The position numbers were made by a program, and so were the translations under genes. DNA of 64,000 nt from Mumia xiangluensis (GTDB lineage: Bacteria > Actinomycetota > Actinomycetes > Propionibacteriales > Nocardioidaceae), in the NCBI RefSeq assembly GCF_010994095.1, contig NZ_WJYO01000001.1, positions 1,054,001-1,118,000 on the forward strand, in the 5' to 3' direction. Below are positions 33,416 to 42,060 of this stretch, piece after piece (the first letter of the stretch is position 1; every line of letters begins with the position of its first letter). Below the pieces are notes generated by a model. It saw only the letters and a program-made list of their open reading frames with translations, had not been told where the DNA came from and ran no database searches.

Positions 33416-34555
33416 ATGGCCGAGATCCACGGCACGTACGACGACCGCTTCCAACCGCTGGTCGACGAGCTCGCCCGGCGGGTCGACACAGGCCATGAGG
33501 TCGGCGCCTCGCTCGCCGTCGTGCAGGAGGGGCGAACCGTCGTCGACGTCTGGGGCGGGCACGCCGACGCCGCGCGGACGACGCCGTGGGTTGAGGACAC
33601 CATCACGCACGTGTGGTCGTGCACCAAGACCGTCACCGCGCTGGCCGCGCTCGTGCTGCACGAGCGGGGGCTGGTCGACGTCTACGAGAAGGTCTCCGCC
33701 TACTGGCCGGAGTTCGCCGCGAACGGGAAGGCTGACGTCGAGGTCCGCCACCTCCTCGCGCACGCGTCCGGAGTCTCGGGGATGGACCAGCCGTGCACGG
33801 TCGAGGACCTGTACGACGCTCAGGCCGCGGCGGCGCGGTTCGCGGCGCAGGCGCCATGGTGGGAGCCCGGCACTGCCTCCGGCTACCACGCGATCAACTA
33901 TGGGCACCTCGTCGGCGAGGTCGTACGCCGCGTCACCGGCCAGTCGCTGGCGGAGTTCGTCGCGGCGGAGATCGCGGGCCCGCTCGGCGCCGACTTCACG
34001 ATCGGCCTGCCCCGCGACGCGTACCCCCGGGTGAGCCCGATCATCGCCCCGACCGGCGTCGAGATGCCGCCGGGTGTCCAGCCGGGACCTCTCGCGATGC
34101 AGACCCTCGGCGGCCCGCCGCTGCACGCGACCGTGGCGCTGACCGACGGGTGGCGCGCCGCCGAGATCGGCGGAGCCAACGGGCACGGCAACGCCCGCTC
34201 GCTGGCGCGGATCCAGTCGGCGATCACGAACGGAGGCGTCGTCGGCGGCCACAAGCTGCTGAGCCCGGGGACGATCGACCTGATCTTCGACGAGCAGACC
34301 TCGGGCCCCGACCTCGTCCTCGGCGCACCACTGCGCTGGGGGATCGGCTACGCGCTCGTCGACCCGGCGACCCAGCCGTACCTCCCCGAGGGGCGCATCT
34401 GCCACTGGGGCGGCTGGGGCGGCTCGTACGTCGTCAACGACCTCGACCGGCAGATGACGGCGACGTACGCCATGAACCGCATGGGCAACGGCCTGCTCGG
34501 CTCGCACCGTGGCGCAGGCTACCTGCGCACGCTGTACGCCTGCGTCGACGCCTAG
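33416..34555 (+). CDS. Serine hydrolase of the beta-lactamase/EstB family
   Basis: A 379-residue cytosolic protein (no signal peptide) of the penicillin-binding-protein/class C beta-lactamase fold. The nucleophile motif SxxK is SCTK at residues 68-71; the Tyr of the second motif lies in SGYHAINYGHLVGEVV; and HWGGWGGS near the C-terminus replaces the KTG box. These features fit EstB-type esterases rather than real beta-lactamases. ATG follows GAGGAGCCCCGC. The stop TAG (34553-34555) is part of the TAGACT promoter of purC. Confidence 0.88.
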   Translation: MAEIHGTYDDRFQPLVDELARRVDTGHEVGASLAVVQEGRTVVDVWGGHADAARTTPWVEDTITHVWSCTKTVTALAALVLHERGLVDVYEKVSAYWPEFAANGKADVEVRHLLAHASGVSGMDQPCTVEDLYDAQAAAARFAAQAPWWEPGTASGYHAINYGHLVGEVVRRVTGQSLAEFVAAEIAGPLGADFTIGLPRDAYPRVSPIIAPTGVEMPPGVQPGPLAMQTLGGPPLHATVALTDGWRAAEIGGANGHGNARSLARIQSAITNGGVVGGHKLLSPGTIDLIFDEQTSGPDLVLGAPLRWGIGYALVDPATQPYLPEGRICHWGGWGGSYVVNDLDRQMTATYAMNRMGNGLLGSHRGAGYLRTLYACVDA

Positions 34556-34558
34556 ACT
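34553..34558 (+). promoter_or_regulatory. purC -10 element fused to the preceding stop codon
   Basis: TAGACT begins with the TAG stop of the serine hydrolase gene and ends 6 nt before the purC GTG. This is the third case in the window of a stop codon used as part of a -10 hexamer. Confidence 0.6.
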
Positions 34559-34564
34559 CTCACC

Positions 34565-35434
34565 GTGAGCGCGCCGTACGACGTCCCCGGAGCCACCCAC
34601 GTCTACTCCGGCAAGGTCCGCGACCTGTACGACCTGCCGAGCGGCAACCTGCTCATGGTCGCCAGCGACCGGATCTCCGCGTACGACCACGCGCTCGACC
34701 CGCCGATCCCGGACAAGGGCGAGATCCTCACCCGCATGTCGCTGTGGTGGTTCGACCAGCTCAGCGACGTCGCGCCCAACCACGTGGTCTCCACCGACGT
34801 CCCCGAGGTCGTCGCCGGGCGTGGCATCGAGGTCGAGCGGCTCGACATGGTGCAGGTGGAGTGCATCGCCCGCGGCTACCTGACCGGGTCGGGCCTCTTC
34901 GACTACCGCGAGTCGGGAGTCGTCTCGGGGATCACGCTCCCCGACGGGCTGACCGACGGGTCGCGGCTGCCCGAGCCGATCTTCACGCCGAGCACGAAGG
35001 CGGCGTACGGCGGCCACGACGAGCCCATCTCGTACGAGCAGGTGGCGGGCATGGTCGGCGAGGAGCTCGCCGCGTCGCTGCGCGACCTGACCCTCGAGGT
35101 CTACGCCCGCGGCGAGGCGATCGCCCGCGCGAAGGGCATCATCGTCGCCGACACCAAGATCGAGATCGGGGTCCGGGCCGACGGCACCCTGGTGCTGGCC
35201 GACGAGCTTCTGACGCCCGACTCGTCGCGGTTCTGGCCCGCCGACCAGTGGGAGCCCGGCCACGCTCAGCCGTCGTACGACAAGCAGTTCGTCCGCAACT
35301 GGCTCACCTCGCCGGAGTCGGGCTGGGACCGCGTCTCGGACACCGCGCCGCCGCGCCTGCCCGACGACATCGTCGAGAAGACGCGGGCGCGCTACCTGGA
35401 GGCGTACGAGACGCTGACCGGCGAGACCTTCTAG
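34565..35434 (+). CDS. purC: SAICAR synthetase
   Basis: A 289-residue enzyme (phosphoribosylaminoimidazole-succinocarboxamide synthase) that couples CAIR with aspartate using ATP. Signatures: [59 protein letters not shown] and [11 protein letters not shown]. The GTG start follows TAGACT by 6 nt without a ribosome binding site. It is transcribed as a single gene here, separate from purSQ 1.8 kb downstream. Confidence 0.95.
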   Translation: MSAPYDVPGATHVYSGKVRDLYDLPSGNLLMVASDRISAYDHALDPPIPDKGEILTRMSLWWFDQLSDVAPNHVVSTDVPEVVAGRGIEVERLDMVQVECIARGYLTGSGLFDYRESGVVSGITLPDGLTDGSRLPEPIFTPSTKAAYGGHDEPISYEQVAGMVGEELAASLRDLTLEVYARGEAIARAKGIIVADTKIEIGVRADGTLVLADELLTPDSSRFWPADQWEPGHAQPSYDKQFVRNWLTSPESGWDRVSDTAPPRLPDDIVEKTRARYLEAYETLTGETF

Positions 35435-35566
35435 CCGCCGGTCGTCACCCCGATGCGACGCCCGTCACGTGCCGCATGTCACTCTTGGGGAACCCGTACT
35501 CGTCGGTAGCCCTGTGGCGGCGCTGGTGCGGAGCCATGACGACCCTTCCTGACAGGAGCATCTTCG

Positions 35567-37117
35567 GTGAGCAATCTGGCCTCCCTCCTCGAGCGCTCGG
35601 CGGCGGAATTCCCCGACCGGACCGCCATCGTCTTCGGCGACATGCGACTGAGCTATCCGCAGGTCGATGCCGCTGCCAACCAGGTCGCGAACCTCCTGGC
35701 CTCGCGCGGGATCGGGCACGGCGACAAGGTCGCGCTGGCGTGCCCGAACCTCCCGTACTTCTCGATCGTCTACTACGGCATCCTCAAAGCCGGCGCGACC
35801 GTCGTCCCCCTCAACATCCTGCTGAAGGGTCGCGAGGTCGCGTACCACCTCGACGACTCGGACGCTCGTGCCCTCTTCGCCTTCCAGGGCACGCCGGACC
35901 TGCCGATCGGCCAGGAGACGTGGGACGGCTTCAACGCCACCGACGGCTGCGAGCACTACTTCCTCATCACCGCCGACCCGACCGCACCGTCCCCGATCGA
36001 GGGCGCGGAGACGTTCGCGGCCGCCGTCGGCAACCAGCCGCCGACGCACGAGACGGTGGAGACCGCCGACTCCGACACCGCGGTGATCCTCTACACCAGC
36101 GGCACGACCGGCCAGCCCAAGGGCGCTGAGCTGTCGCACTCCAACATGCTGAGCAACGCGCTCGTCGCCGACCGTCTGTTCGGCGCCGACGCGCAGGAGC
36201 CGCACACCTACCTCTGCGTGCTGCCGCTGTTCCACTCCTTCGGCCAGACCGTCATCCAGAACGCCGGCTTCGCCTACGGCGGCACCGTCGTGATGCTGCC
36301 GCGCTTCGAGGCGAACGCCGCGCTCTCGCTCATCGTCGGCGAGGGCATCACGTTCTTCGCGGGCGTGCCGACGATGTACTGGGGCCTGCTCGGCGGCCTC
36401 GAGGGCAGCGACATCACCGCCGAGCAGGTCGGCGCGACGCTCAAGGTCGCGGCCGCGGGCGGTTCGTCGCTCCCGGTCGAGATCATCAAGGAGTTCAAGG
36501 CACGCTTCGGCGTCGACATCCTCGAGGGGTACGGGCTCTCCGAGACCTCCCCGGTCGCCAGCTTCGCGCCCCTCGGCGCCGAGCCGCGGCCCGGCTCGAT
36601 CGGCAAGCCGATCCCGGACGTCGAGATGAAGCTGATCGACCCGGAGTGGAACGAGGTCACCGAGCTCGGCGAGATCGGCGAGATCGCGATCAAGGGCCCG
36701 AACATCATGAAGGGCTACTACAACCGGCCCGAGGCGACGGCCGAGGTCATCAAGGACGGATGGTTCCGTTCGGGGGACCTGGGCCGCAAGGACGAGGACG
36801 GCTACTACTACATCGTCGACCGCGCCAAGGACATGATCATCCGCGGTGGCTTCAACGTGTACCCGCGCGAGCTCGAGGAGGTGCTGATGACCCACCCGGC
36901 GGTCTCGCTGGTCGCGGTCATCGGCGTCGCTCACGACAGCCACGGCGAGGAGGTCAAGGCCGTCGTCATCAAGAACCCCGGCGACGAGACCACCGAGGAG
37001 GAGCTGGTCGCGTGGGCCAAGGAGCAGATGGCGGCGTACAAGTACCCGCGCATCGTCGAGTTCCGTGACTCCCTGCCGATGACCGCCACGGGCAAGATCC
37101 TCAAGCGCGAGATCTGA
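35567..37117 (+). CDS. Acyl-CoA synthetase (fatty-acid--CoA ligase)
   Basis: A 516-residue AMP-forming ligase that activates a carboxylic acid to its CoA thioester. The P-loop motif is LYTSGTTGQPKGAELSH (about 178-194); GYGLSETSP, GWFRSGDLGRKDEDGYYYIVDR and MIIRGGFNVYPRELEEVL are the A5-A8 motifs; and the C-terminal lysine is in PMTATGKILKREI. Medium- or long-chain acids are the likely substrates. The GTG start has AGGAG 9 nt upstream. It is bounded on the 3 prime side by the nested hairpin/promoter of purS. Confidence 0.92.
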   Translation: MSNLASLLERSAAEFPDRTAIVFGDMRLSYPQVDAAANQVANLLASRGIGHGDKVALACPNLPYFSIVYYGILKAGATVVPLNILLKGREVAYHLDDSDARALFAFQGTPDLPIGQETWDGFNATDGCEHYFLITADPTAPSPIEGAETFAAAVGNQPPTHETVETADSDTAVILYTSGTTGQPKGAELSHSNMLSNALVADRLFGADAQEPHTYLCVLPLFHSFGQTVIQNAGFAYGGTVVMLPRFEANAALSLIVGEGITFFAGVPTMYWGLLGGLEGSDITAEQVGATLKVAAAGGSSLPVEIIKEFKARFGVDILEGYGLSETSPVASFAPLGAEPRPGSIGKPIPDVEMKLIDPEWNEVTELGEIGEIAIKGPNIMKGYYNRPEATAEVIKDGWFRSGDLGRKDEDGYYYIVDRAKDMIIRGGFNVYPRELEEVLMTHPAVSLVAVIGVAHDSHGEEVKAVVIKNPGDETTEEELVAWAKEQMAAYKYPRIVEFRDSLPMTATGKILKREI

Positions 37118-37123
37118 CGTCGA

Positions 37124-37167
37124 GACGGGATTCCGGCGGCAGGTAGACTTTCCGCCGGAATCCCGTC
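37124..37167. terminator. 16-bp hairpin whose loop carries the purS -10 element
   Basis: Arms 37124-37139 and 37152-37167 are perfectly complementary (16 bp). The 12-nt loop contains TAGACT at 37144-37149, the same hexamer used at purA, purC and the LytTR gene. For transcripts arriving from the acyl-CoA synthetase it can act as a terminator; transcripts starting here would begin within the 3 prime arm and lack the hairpin. Confidence 0.8.
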
Positions 37168-37189
37168 CCGCCTCCCAAGGAGTGCCATC

Positions 37190-37462
37190 GTGGCTCGTGT
37201 CGTCGTCGACGTCATGCCCAAGCCGGAGATCCTCGACCCCCAGGGCAAGGCCGTTCACGGCGCGCTCGACCGCCTCGGCTTCGGTGGAGTGGCCGACGTC
37301 CGCCAGGGCAAGCGGTTCGAGCTCGAGGTCGAGGGCGAGATCACCGAGGAGCGGCTCGCCGAGATCCGCAACATCGCCGAGACCCTCCTCTCCAACCCCG
37401 TGATCGAGGACTACGCGGTCCGAGTCGACGAGTCCGTCAGCGCCGAGGGCGGCGCGGCGTGA
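37190..37462 (+). CDS. purS: FGAM synthase subunit PurS
   Basis: A 90-residue subunit of the three-part formylglycinamidine ribonucleotide synthase. [30 protein letters not shown] and [14 protein letters not shown] are typical. It bridges PurQ (glutaminase) and PurL (synthase). The GTG start follows AAGGAGTGCCATC, and a short leader is expected from TAGACT at 37144. Its end overlaps purQ by 4 nt (GTGA). Confidence 0.93.
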   Translation: MARVVVDVMPKPEILDPQGKAVHGALDRLGFGGVADVRQGKRFELEVEGEITEERLAEIRNIAETLLSNPVIEDYAVRVDESVSAEGGAA

Positions 37463-38127
37463 AGGTCGGCGTCGTCACCTTCCCCGGGTCGCTCGACGAC
37501 GTCGACGCCCAGCGCGCCGTACGCCTCGCCGGAGCAGAGCCGGTCGCGCTCTGGCACGGCGACCACGACCTGCGGTCGGTCGACGCGGTCGTCCTGCCGG
37601 GCGGCTTCTCGTACGGCGACTACCTCCGCTGCGGAGCGATCGCGCGGTTCGCGCCGGTGATGACCGAGGTCGTCGCCGCAGCCCACGGCGGCATGCCGGT
37701 GCTCGGCATCTGCAACGGGTTCCAGATCCTGTGCGAGTCCCACCTGCTCCCCGGTGCGCTGATCCGCAACGACCACCGCAAGTTCGTGTGCCGTGACCAG
37801 CGTCTGCGCATCGACAACGCTGCCACCGCCTGGACGAGCAGCTACGAGGCCGGCGACGAGATCGTCGTCCCGCTCAAGAACGGCGAAGGCGGCTTCGTGG
37901 CGGACGAGTTCACGCTCGACCTCCTGGAGGGCGAGGGCCGTGTCGTCGCGCGCTACCTCGACGACAACCCCAACGGGTCGCTGCGCGACATCGCCGGCAT
38001 CACCAACGAGCGCGGCAACGTCGTCGGTCTCATGCCGCACCCCGAGCACGCCGTCGAGGACCTGTGCGGTCCTGGCACGGACGGGCTCGGCTTCTTCACG
38101 TCGGTGCTCAGCGCCCTCGTGAAGTAG
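37459..38127 (+). CDS. purQ: FGAM synthase glutaminase subunit PurQ
   Basis: A 222-residue class I glutamine amidotransferase that provides ammonia to Pur[20 protein letters not shown] starts the protein; [19 protein letters not shown] has the nucleophilic Cys; and [11 protein letters not shown] contains the His and Glu of the triad. It overlaps purS by 4 nt and is translationally coupled. purL itself lies 6 kb downstream as an independent unit. Confidence 0.95.
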   Translation: MKVGVVTFPGSLDDVDAQRAVRLAGAEPVALWHGDHDLRSVDAVVLPGGFSYGDYLRCGAIARFAPVMTEVVAAAHGGMPVLGICNGFQILCESHLLPGALIRNDHRKFVCRDQRLRIDNAATAWTSSYEAGDEIVVPLKNGEGGFVADEFTLDLLEGEGRVVARYLDDNPNGSLRDIAGITNERGNVVGLMPHPEHAVEDLCGPGTDGLGFFTSVLSALVK

Positions 38128-38161
38128 CCGCCGAAAGCACCCCCCGTACGAAGGAGCCCCC

Positions 38162-38458
38162 ATGGTCGAGTCAGTCGTCGACGTCCACGACAACACCGAG
38201 GATCAGCGCTACGACCTGATGGTCGACGGCGACCTCGGCGGCACGATCGTCTACCGCGATCCTCGTCCCGGTGTCCGGCAGCTGGTGCACACCGAGGTAC
38301 GCCCCGAGCTGGGCGGACGCGGGCTCGCGGGCGTGGTCGCCAAGGCGGCGCTCGACGACATCCGCGCCAAGGGCTGGCAGGTTGTCCCGACCTGCCCGTA
38401 CGTCGCCTCCTACATCGAGAAGCACCCCGAGTACGCCGACCTCGTCGCCGGCGGCTGA
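38162..38458 (+). CDS. Small GNAT-fold N-acetyltransferase (NATD1/YidJ type)
   Basis: A 98-residue protein of the short GCN5-like group: YDLMVDGDLGGTIVYRDPRPGVRQLVHTEVRPELGGRGLAGVVAKAALDDIRAKGWQVVPTCPYVASYIEKHPEYADLV matches the NATD1 domain, including the acetyl-CoA loop around GGRGLAG. The acceptor is unknown in all members. A strong GAAGGAGCCCCC ribosome binding site precedes the ATG, 34 nt after purQ, so it may be read through from purSQ. Confidence 0.85.
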   Translation: MVESVVDVHDNTEDQRYDLMVDGDLGGTIVYRDPRPGVRQLVHTEVRPELGGRGLAGVVAKAALDDIRAKGWQVVPTCPYVASYIEKHPEYADLVAGG

Positions 38459-38550
38459 CCTCTTTCGACCCCTCGAGTAGCGCACCTCGCCCAGCCGGGT
38501 GAGGATCGAGACGACCCCCGGCTCGGCTTCGTTCGTCAGCAGGGGTTCTC

Positions 38551-38964
38551 GTGGTCGCAAAGCTCGTGACGTGGTCGATCACCGTGTCGGCCGTGGCTGC
38601 ACTCAGCCTCGTCGGGGGCGCGGGGAAGGGGCCGGCTGATGATCCAGCGGAGACTCTGGAACGCATGCTGGTGGCGATCGGCAGCGGCGAGTACGCGGTG
38701 GCGTGCGAGATGACGGTCATCGACGGGACACCGGTTGAGGACGCCGACGCGACCGGGTGCGCGGAGCGCCTGCGGATCTTCGCCGAGGGTATGAGCCCGT
38801 CGGACCTGGGCCGTCTCAGAGAGGTCGAGGTCGAGCCGGTCTCGGCCTCCGGGTCGACGATCGCGATCACCGGGTCGCGGGTCGCGGGGGCGCCCGCAGC
38901 GTACGCCCAGTCGGTCTTCGACCTCGTCCGCCTGAACGGCAAGTGGTACGTGGTGGGCACATGA
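38551..38964 (+). CDS. Exported NTF2-like small protein, copy A
   Basis: A 137-residue protein with an N-terminal hydrophobic export signal (VAKLVTWSITVSAVAALSLVGGAG). The mature part has ETLERMLVAIGSGEYAVACEM, a C-E-R-L-R block and the C-terminal LVRLNGKWYVVGT, the pattern of short NTF2-like/DUF4878-type domains. It is paralogous to the next gene, which it overlaps by 4 nt (ATGA 38961-38964). The GTG start is preferred since no ATG would keep the signal. Function unknown. Confidence 0.7.
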   Translation: MVAKLVTWSITVSAVAALSLVGGAGKGPADDPAETLERMLVAIGSGEYAVACEMTVIDGTPVEDADATGCAERLRIFAEGMSPSDLGRLREVEVEPVSASGSTIAITGSRVAGAPAAYAQSVFDLVRLNGKWYVVGT

Positions 38965-39449
38965 GCGCGCACGCCGGCTCTGGGCGGCGGCGTGGCACGG
39001 TGCCGGTCGTCGTCGCGATGGTGGTGGTCGGGCTGGGCGTGGCCCTCTTGTCACTCACGACGAGCACCGGATCGTCCGGGCTCCCGGCGCGCCCGAGCGC
39101 GGCGGCGGCCGAGAGCTGGTCGGGATCGCCGTCGGAGACGCTCGAGCGGATGCTGAGGGCGCTGGGCACGGGCGAGGTGGAGGCTGCGTGCAGCGTGGCC
39201 GCACCCGACGGTTTCCCGATCACCACGATCTCCGGCCAGCGGCGCTGTCAGCGTGAGCTCCGCGCGAAGCTCGACGACCTCGACCCGCGGCTCCTCGAGG
39301 CCTACCGCGACATCGAGGTCCGCGGGGCGACGGTCGAGGGCAACAGCGCGACGGTGCGTCCGCACCAGGTCGTCGGGGCGCCCGTCGCGATGCTGAACGC
39401 AGTCTTCGTGCTCGTCGAGGCGGGCGACTCCTGGTACGTCGTGGTCTGA
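38961..39449 (+). CDS. Exported or anchored NTF2-like small protein, copy B
   Basis: A 162-residue paralogue of the preceding protein. A hydrophobic segment (TVPVVVAMVVVGLGVALLSL, about 13-32) after a basic start can be a signal anchor. The mature part repeats the ETLERMLRALGTGEVEAACSV ... CQRELR ... WYVVV pattern. The 4-nt overlap with copy A indicates a duplicated operon. No catalytic residues are recognised. Confidence 0.7.
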   Translation: MSAHAGSGRRRGTVPVVVAMVVVGLGVALLSLTTSTGSSGLPARPSAAAAESWSGSPSETLERMLRALGTGEVEAACSVAAPDGFPITTISGQRRCQRELRAKLDDLDPRLLEAYRDIEVRGATVEGNSATVRPHQVVGAPVAMLNAVFVLVEAGDSWYVVV

Positions 39450-39508
39450 CGGGACTGAAGCGGCGCCTCGGTTTCGGGGCCCGCCCGTGATGGTCCATGC
39501 TGGTGGGC

Positions 39509-40729
39509 GTGTTCGTCCGTTCCCCGCGCCTGCCCCGGAGCGTAGGTCTGCTCGGCCCCGCGTTCGTGGCAGCCATCGCGTACGTCGACCCCGGCAACGT
39601 CGCCACCAACGTGACGGCGGGGGCGACGTTCGGCTACACCCTGGTCTGGGTGGTCGTGCTGGCGAACGCGATGGCCGTCGTCGTCCAGTACCTGTCGGCG
39701 AAGCTCGGCATCGTCACCGGCCAGTCGCTCGCCACGCATGTGGGGGAGGCGCTCCCGCGGCCCGCGCGGATCGCGTACTGGCTCCAGGCCGAGGCCGTGG
39801 CCGTGGCGACGGACATCGCGGAGGTCGTCGGTGGCGCCGTGGCGCTGTACCTGCTGTTCGACCTCCCGCTCGTCGCCGGCGCCCTCGTGACGGTGGCCGT
39901 CTCGATGCTCGTGCTCCGTATCGGCGACCGGTTCGGCCAGAGCACGCTCGAGCGGGTCGTCATCGGCTTCCTGCTGCTCATCGCGGTGGGGTTCACGGCC
40001 GGACTCTTCGTGGCGCCGCCCGACCCCGGGGCCACCATCGAGGGCCTGGTGCCCCGGTTCGACGGGGCGGAGAGCGTCCTGCTGTCCTCGGCGATCATCG
40101 GTGCGACCGTGATGCCGCACGTGATCTACCTGCACTCCGGGCTGACCGCGGGACGCCTCGGCGAACGGGGGGTCCGCCGATCGATCCCGGACCTGCTGGC
40201 GGCGACGCGCGTCGACGTCGTGGTCGCGCTGGTGGTGGCCGGCACGCTGAACCTCGCCCTGCTGCTCACAGCCGCGTCGAGCCTGTCCGGCCAGGACGGC
40301 ACCGCGACCCTCGCCGGTGTGCACGCCCTGATGACGTCCGAGCTCGGCGCGGGTGTCGCGCTGCTGTTCGCCGTCGCGCTGCTCGGGTCCGGCCTCGCGT
40401 CGACGTCGGTAGGCTGCGCCGCGGGCGCCGAGGTGATGCAAGGGCTGCTGCGGGCGCGCGTCCCGATCCTCGTACGCCGCGTGGTGACCGTGATCCCGGC
40501 GCTCGTCGTCCTCGTGATGGGCATCGAGCCGTCGCGCGCGCTCGTGGTGTCGCAGGTCGTGCTCTCGGTCGGGATCCCGTTCGCCCTGATCCCGCTGCTG
40601 ATCCTGACGGCCAAGCGGTCGGTGATGGGGGAGGACGTCAACCGACCAGTCACGACGGTGGTCGCCGCCGCGATCGCGGGCGTCGTCATCGCCCTCAACG
40701 TCGCGCTGCTGGTGCTCACGTTCGCCTGA
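39509..40729 (+). CDS. mntH: Nramp family divalent metal transporter
   Basis: A 406-residue, 11-helix proton-coupled importer of Mn2+ or Fe2+. The metal-binding helix 1 motif is DPGN (YVDPGNVATN), helix 6 has the MPH motif (VMPHVIYLHS), and the transport signature GRLGERGVRRSIPDLL lies after it. The GTG start at 39509 is 7 nt behind CATGCT (39496-39501), matching the leaderless pattern; ATG 39497 would add four residues. The gap to the previous gene is too short for a manganese riboswitch, and no MntR box is evident. Confidence 0.9.
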   Translation: MFVRSPRLPRSVGLLGPAFVAAIAYVDPGNVATNVTAGATFGYTLVWVVVLANAMAVVVQYLSAKLGIVTGQSLATHVGEALPRPARIAYWLQAEAVAVATDIAEVVGGAVALYLLFDLPLVAGALVTVAVSMLVLRIGDRFGQSTLERVVIGFLLLIAVGFTAGLFVAPPDPGATIEGLVPRFDGAESVLLSSAIIGATVMPHVIYLHSGLTAGRLGERGVRRSIPDLLAATRVDVVVALVVAGTLNLALLLTAASSLSGQDGTATLAGVHALMTSELGAGVALLFAVALLGSGLASTSVGCAAGAEVMQGLLRARVPILVRRVVTVIPALVVLVMGIEPSRALVVSQVVLSVGIPFALIPLLILTAKRSVMGEDVNRPVTTVVAAAIAGVVIALNVALLVLTFA

Positions 40730-40764
40730 GCGTCTCGTCGGCGGCGACGCCTAGGGTGGTCAGC

Positions 40765-41181
40765 ATGGACCAGCGCATCAGCTTCCTCACGCTCGCCGTG
40801 GGCGACGTCGCCCGCAGCCGTGCCTTCTTCGTGGACGGGCTCGGGTGGGAGGAGAGCCTATACGTCCCGGGCGAGGTCCTCATGCTCGCGGTCGGCGAGC
40901 ACGTGGTGCTGTCGTTGTGGGACCGTGCCGCGTTCGAGGAGGAGGTCGGTCCGATCGCGACGGGCCCGGGGCTCGCGCCGATGACGATCGCCCACAACGT
41001 GGCGAGCCCCGCCGAGGTCGACGCCGTCCTCGCCGTGGCTGCCGCCGCGGGAGCGACGGTGCGGTCGCCGGGGACGCAGCGGGAGTGGGGCGGCTACAGC
41101 GGCTACTTCCTCGACCTCGACGGATTCGCCTGGGAGATCGCCTTCAACCCAGGCCCCATCGGTGCCTCCGTCCTGCCTTGA
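40765..41181 (+). CDS. VOC (glyoxalase/bleomycin resistance) family protein
   Basis: A 138-residue vicinal-oxygen-chelate protein with two beta-alpha-beta-beta-beta modules: ISFLTLAVGDVARSRAFFVDGLGWEES and MTIAHNVASPAEVDAVLAVAAAAGATVRSP ... YSGYFLDLDGFAWEIAFNPG. Members chelate a metal and act as glyoxalases, dioxygenases or binding proteins; the substrate is unknown. The ATG is 7 nt behind TAGGGT (40752-40757). Confidence 0.85.
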   Translation: MDQRISFLTLAVGDVARSRAFFVDGLGWEESLYVPGEVLMLAVGEHVVLSLWDRAAFEEEVGPIATGPGLAPMTIAHNVASPAEVDAVLAVAAAAGATVRSPGTQREWGGYSGYFLDLDGFAWEIAFNPGPIGASVLP

Positions 41182-41189
41182 CGGCTCAG

Positions 41190-41206
41190 TTAGGGTTGCC
41201 TGATAT
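41190..41206 (+). promoter_or_regulatory. Possible iron-regulator (IdeR/DtxR) box over the -10 element
   Basis: TTAGGGTTGCCTGATAT resembles one and a half sites of the IdeR/DtxR consensus TTAGGTTAGGCTAACCTAA (shared TTAGG, GnCT and A positions). It overlaps the -10 TAGGGT (41191-41196) of the siderophore-interacting protein gene, whose function fits iron control. The match is partial. Confidence 0.35.
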
Positions 41207-42050
41207 GAGCACGACGACGCAGCCCCCGACGTCCACGGCGAAGGCTCGCCGTAGCCCGATCAAGTTCGAGGTGGTCTCGAGCGAGCGGCTCACGCGTCAC
41301 ATGCAGCGCGTGGTGCTCTCCAGCCACCAGTTCGACGAGTTCGCCCGGAAGTTCGGCGGATTCACGGACTCCTACGTGAAGCTCGTGTTCCTCGCCGACG
41401 GCTTCGACTACCCCGACCCGCTCGACCTCGACTTCGTCCGCGAGGAGTTCCCGAGCGAGGCGCAGCCGGTCGTCCGCACCTACACGCTGCGGGCGATCGA
41501 CCTCGTCCACAGCCGCATCACGCTCGACTTCGTCGTCCACGGAGACACCGGCGTCGCCGGGCCCTGGGCGAAGCGCGCCAAGGTCGGTGACGTCATCCAC
41601 CTCAACGGCCCTGGCGGCGCCTACGCTCCGGATCCCGCCGCGCCGTGGCACCTGCTGGCCGGCGACGAGGCCGCACTCCCGGCTGTGCTCGCGGCGCTCG
41701 AGGGCATGCCGGCCGGAGCTCGCGTGCATGCGTTCGTCGAGGTCGACGGTCCCGAGGACGAGCAGCCCGTCGTGTCGGAGGCTGACGTGACGATGACCTG
41801 GCTCCACCGCGACGGCGCGCCGGCCGGTTCGACGACGCTGATCGCCGATGCCGTCCGCGGCCTCGACTGGCTCCCGGGCGAGCCGCAGGTGTTCGTGCAC
41901 GGCGAGTCCGGGCTGCTCAAGCAGCTCCGTGCCTACTTCCTCACCGAGCGCGGCATCCCGCGCGACCGGCTCTCGCTGTCCGGCTACTGGCGCCGCGGCG
42001 AGACCGAGGAGGGCTTCCGCGCCTGGAAGAGCGCGCAGACGCCGGCGTAG
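41205..42050 (+). CDS. Siderophore-interacting protein (FAD-dependent ferric reductase)
   Basis: A 281-residue flavoprotein of the ViuB/SIP family. The FAD-binding part has PVVRTYTLRAIDLVHSRITLDFVVHGDTGVAGPWAKRAKVGDVIHLNGPGG. The C-terminal domain has WHLLAGDEAALPAVLAALEGMP and ends SLSGYWRRGETEEGFRAWK. It reduces ferric siderophores to release iron in the cytosol. The ATG is 8 nt behind TAGGGT with a possible iron box at the same place. Confidence 0.92.
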   Translation: MSTTTQPPTSTAKARRSPIKFEVVSSERLTRHMQRVVLSSHQFDEFARKFGGFTDSYVKLVFLADGFDYPDPLDLDFVREEFPSEAQPVVRTYTLRAIDLVHSRITLDFVVHGDTGVAGPWAKRAKVGDVIHLNGPGGAYAPDPAAPWHLLAGDEAALPAVLAALEGMPAGARVHAFVEVDGPEDEQPVVSEADVTMTWLHRDGAPAGSTTLIADAVRGLDWLPGEPQVFVHGESGLLKQLRAYFLTERGIPRDRLSLSGYWRRGETEEGFRAWKSAQTPA

Positions 42051-42060
42051 GTCTCGATAC

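Noticed and set aside
39450-39508. Manganese (yybP-ykoY) riboswitch before the Nramp gene
   Set aside because: The gap is only about 60 nt and no paired helices of that class are visible.
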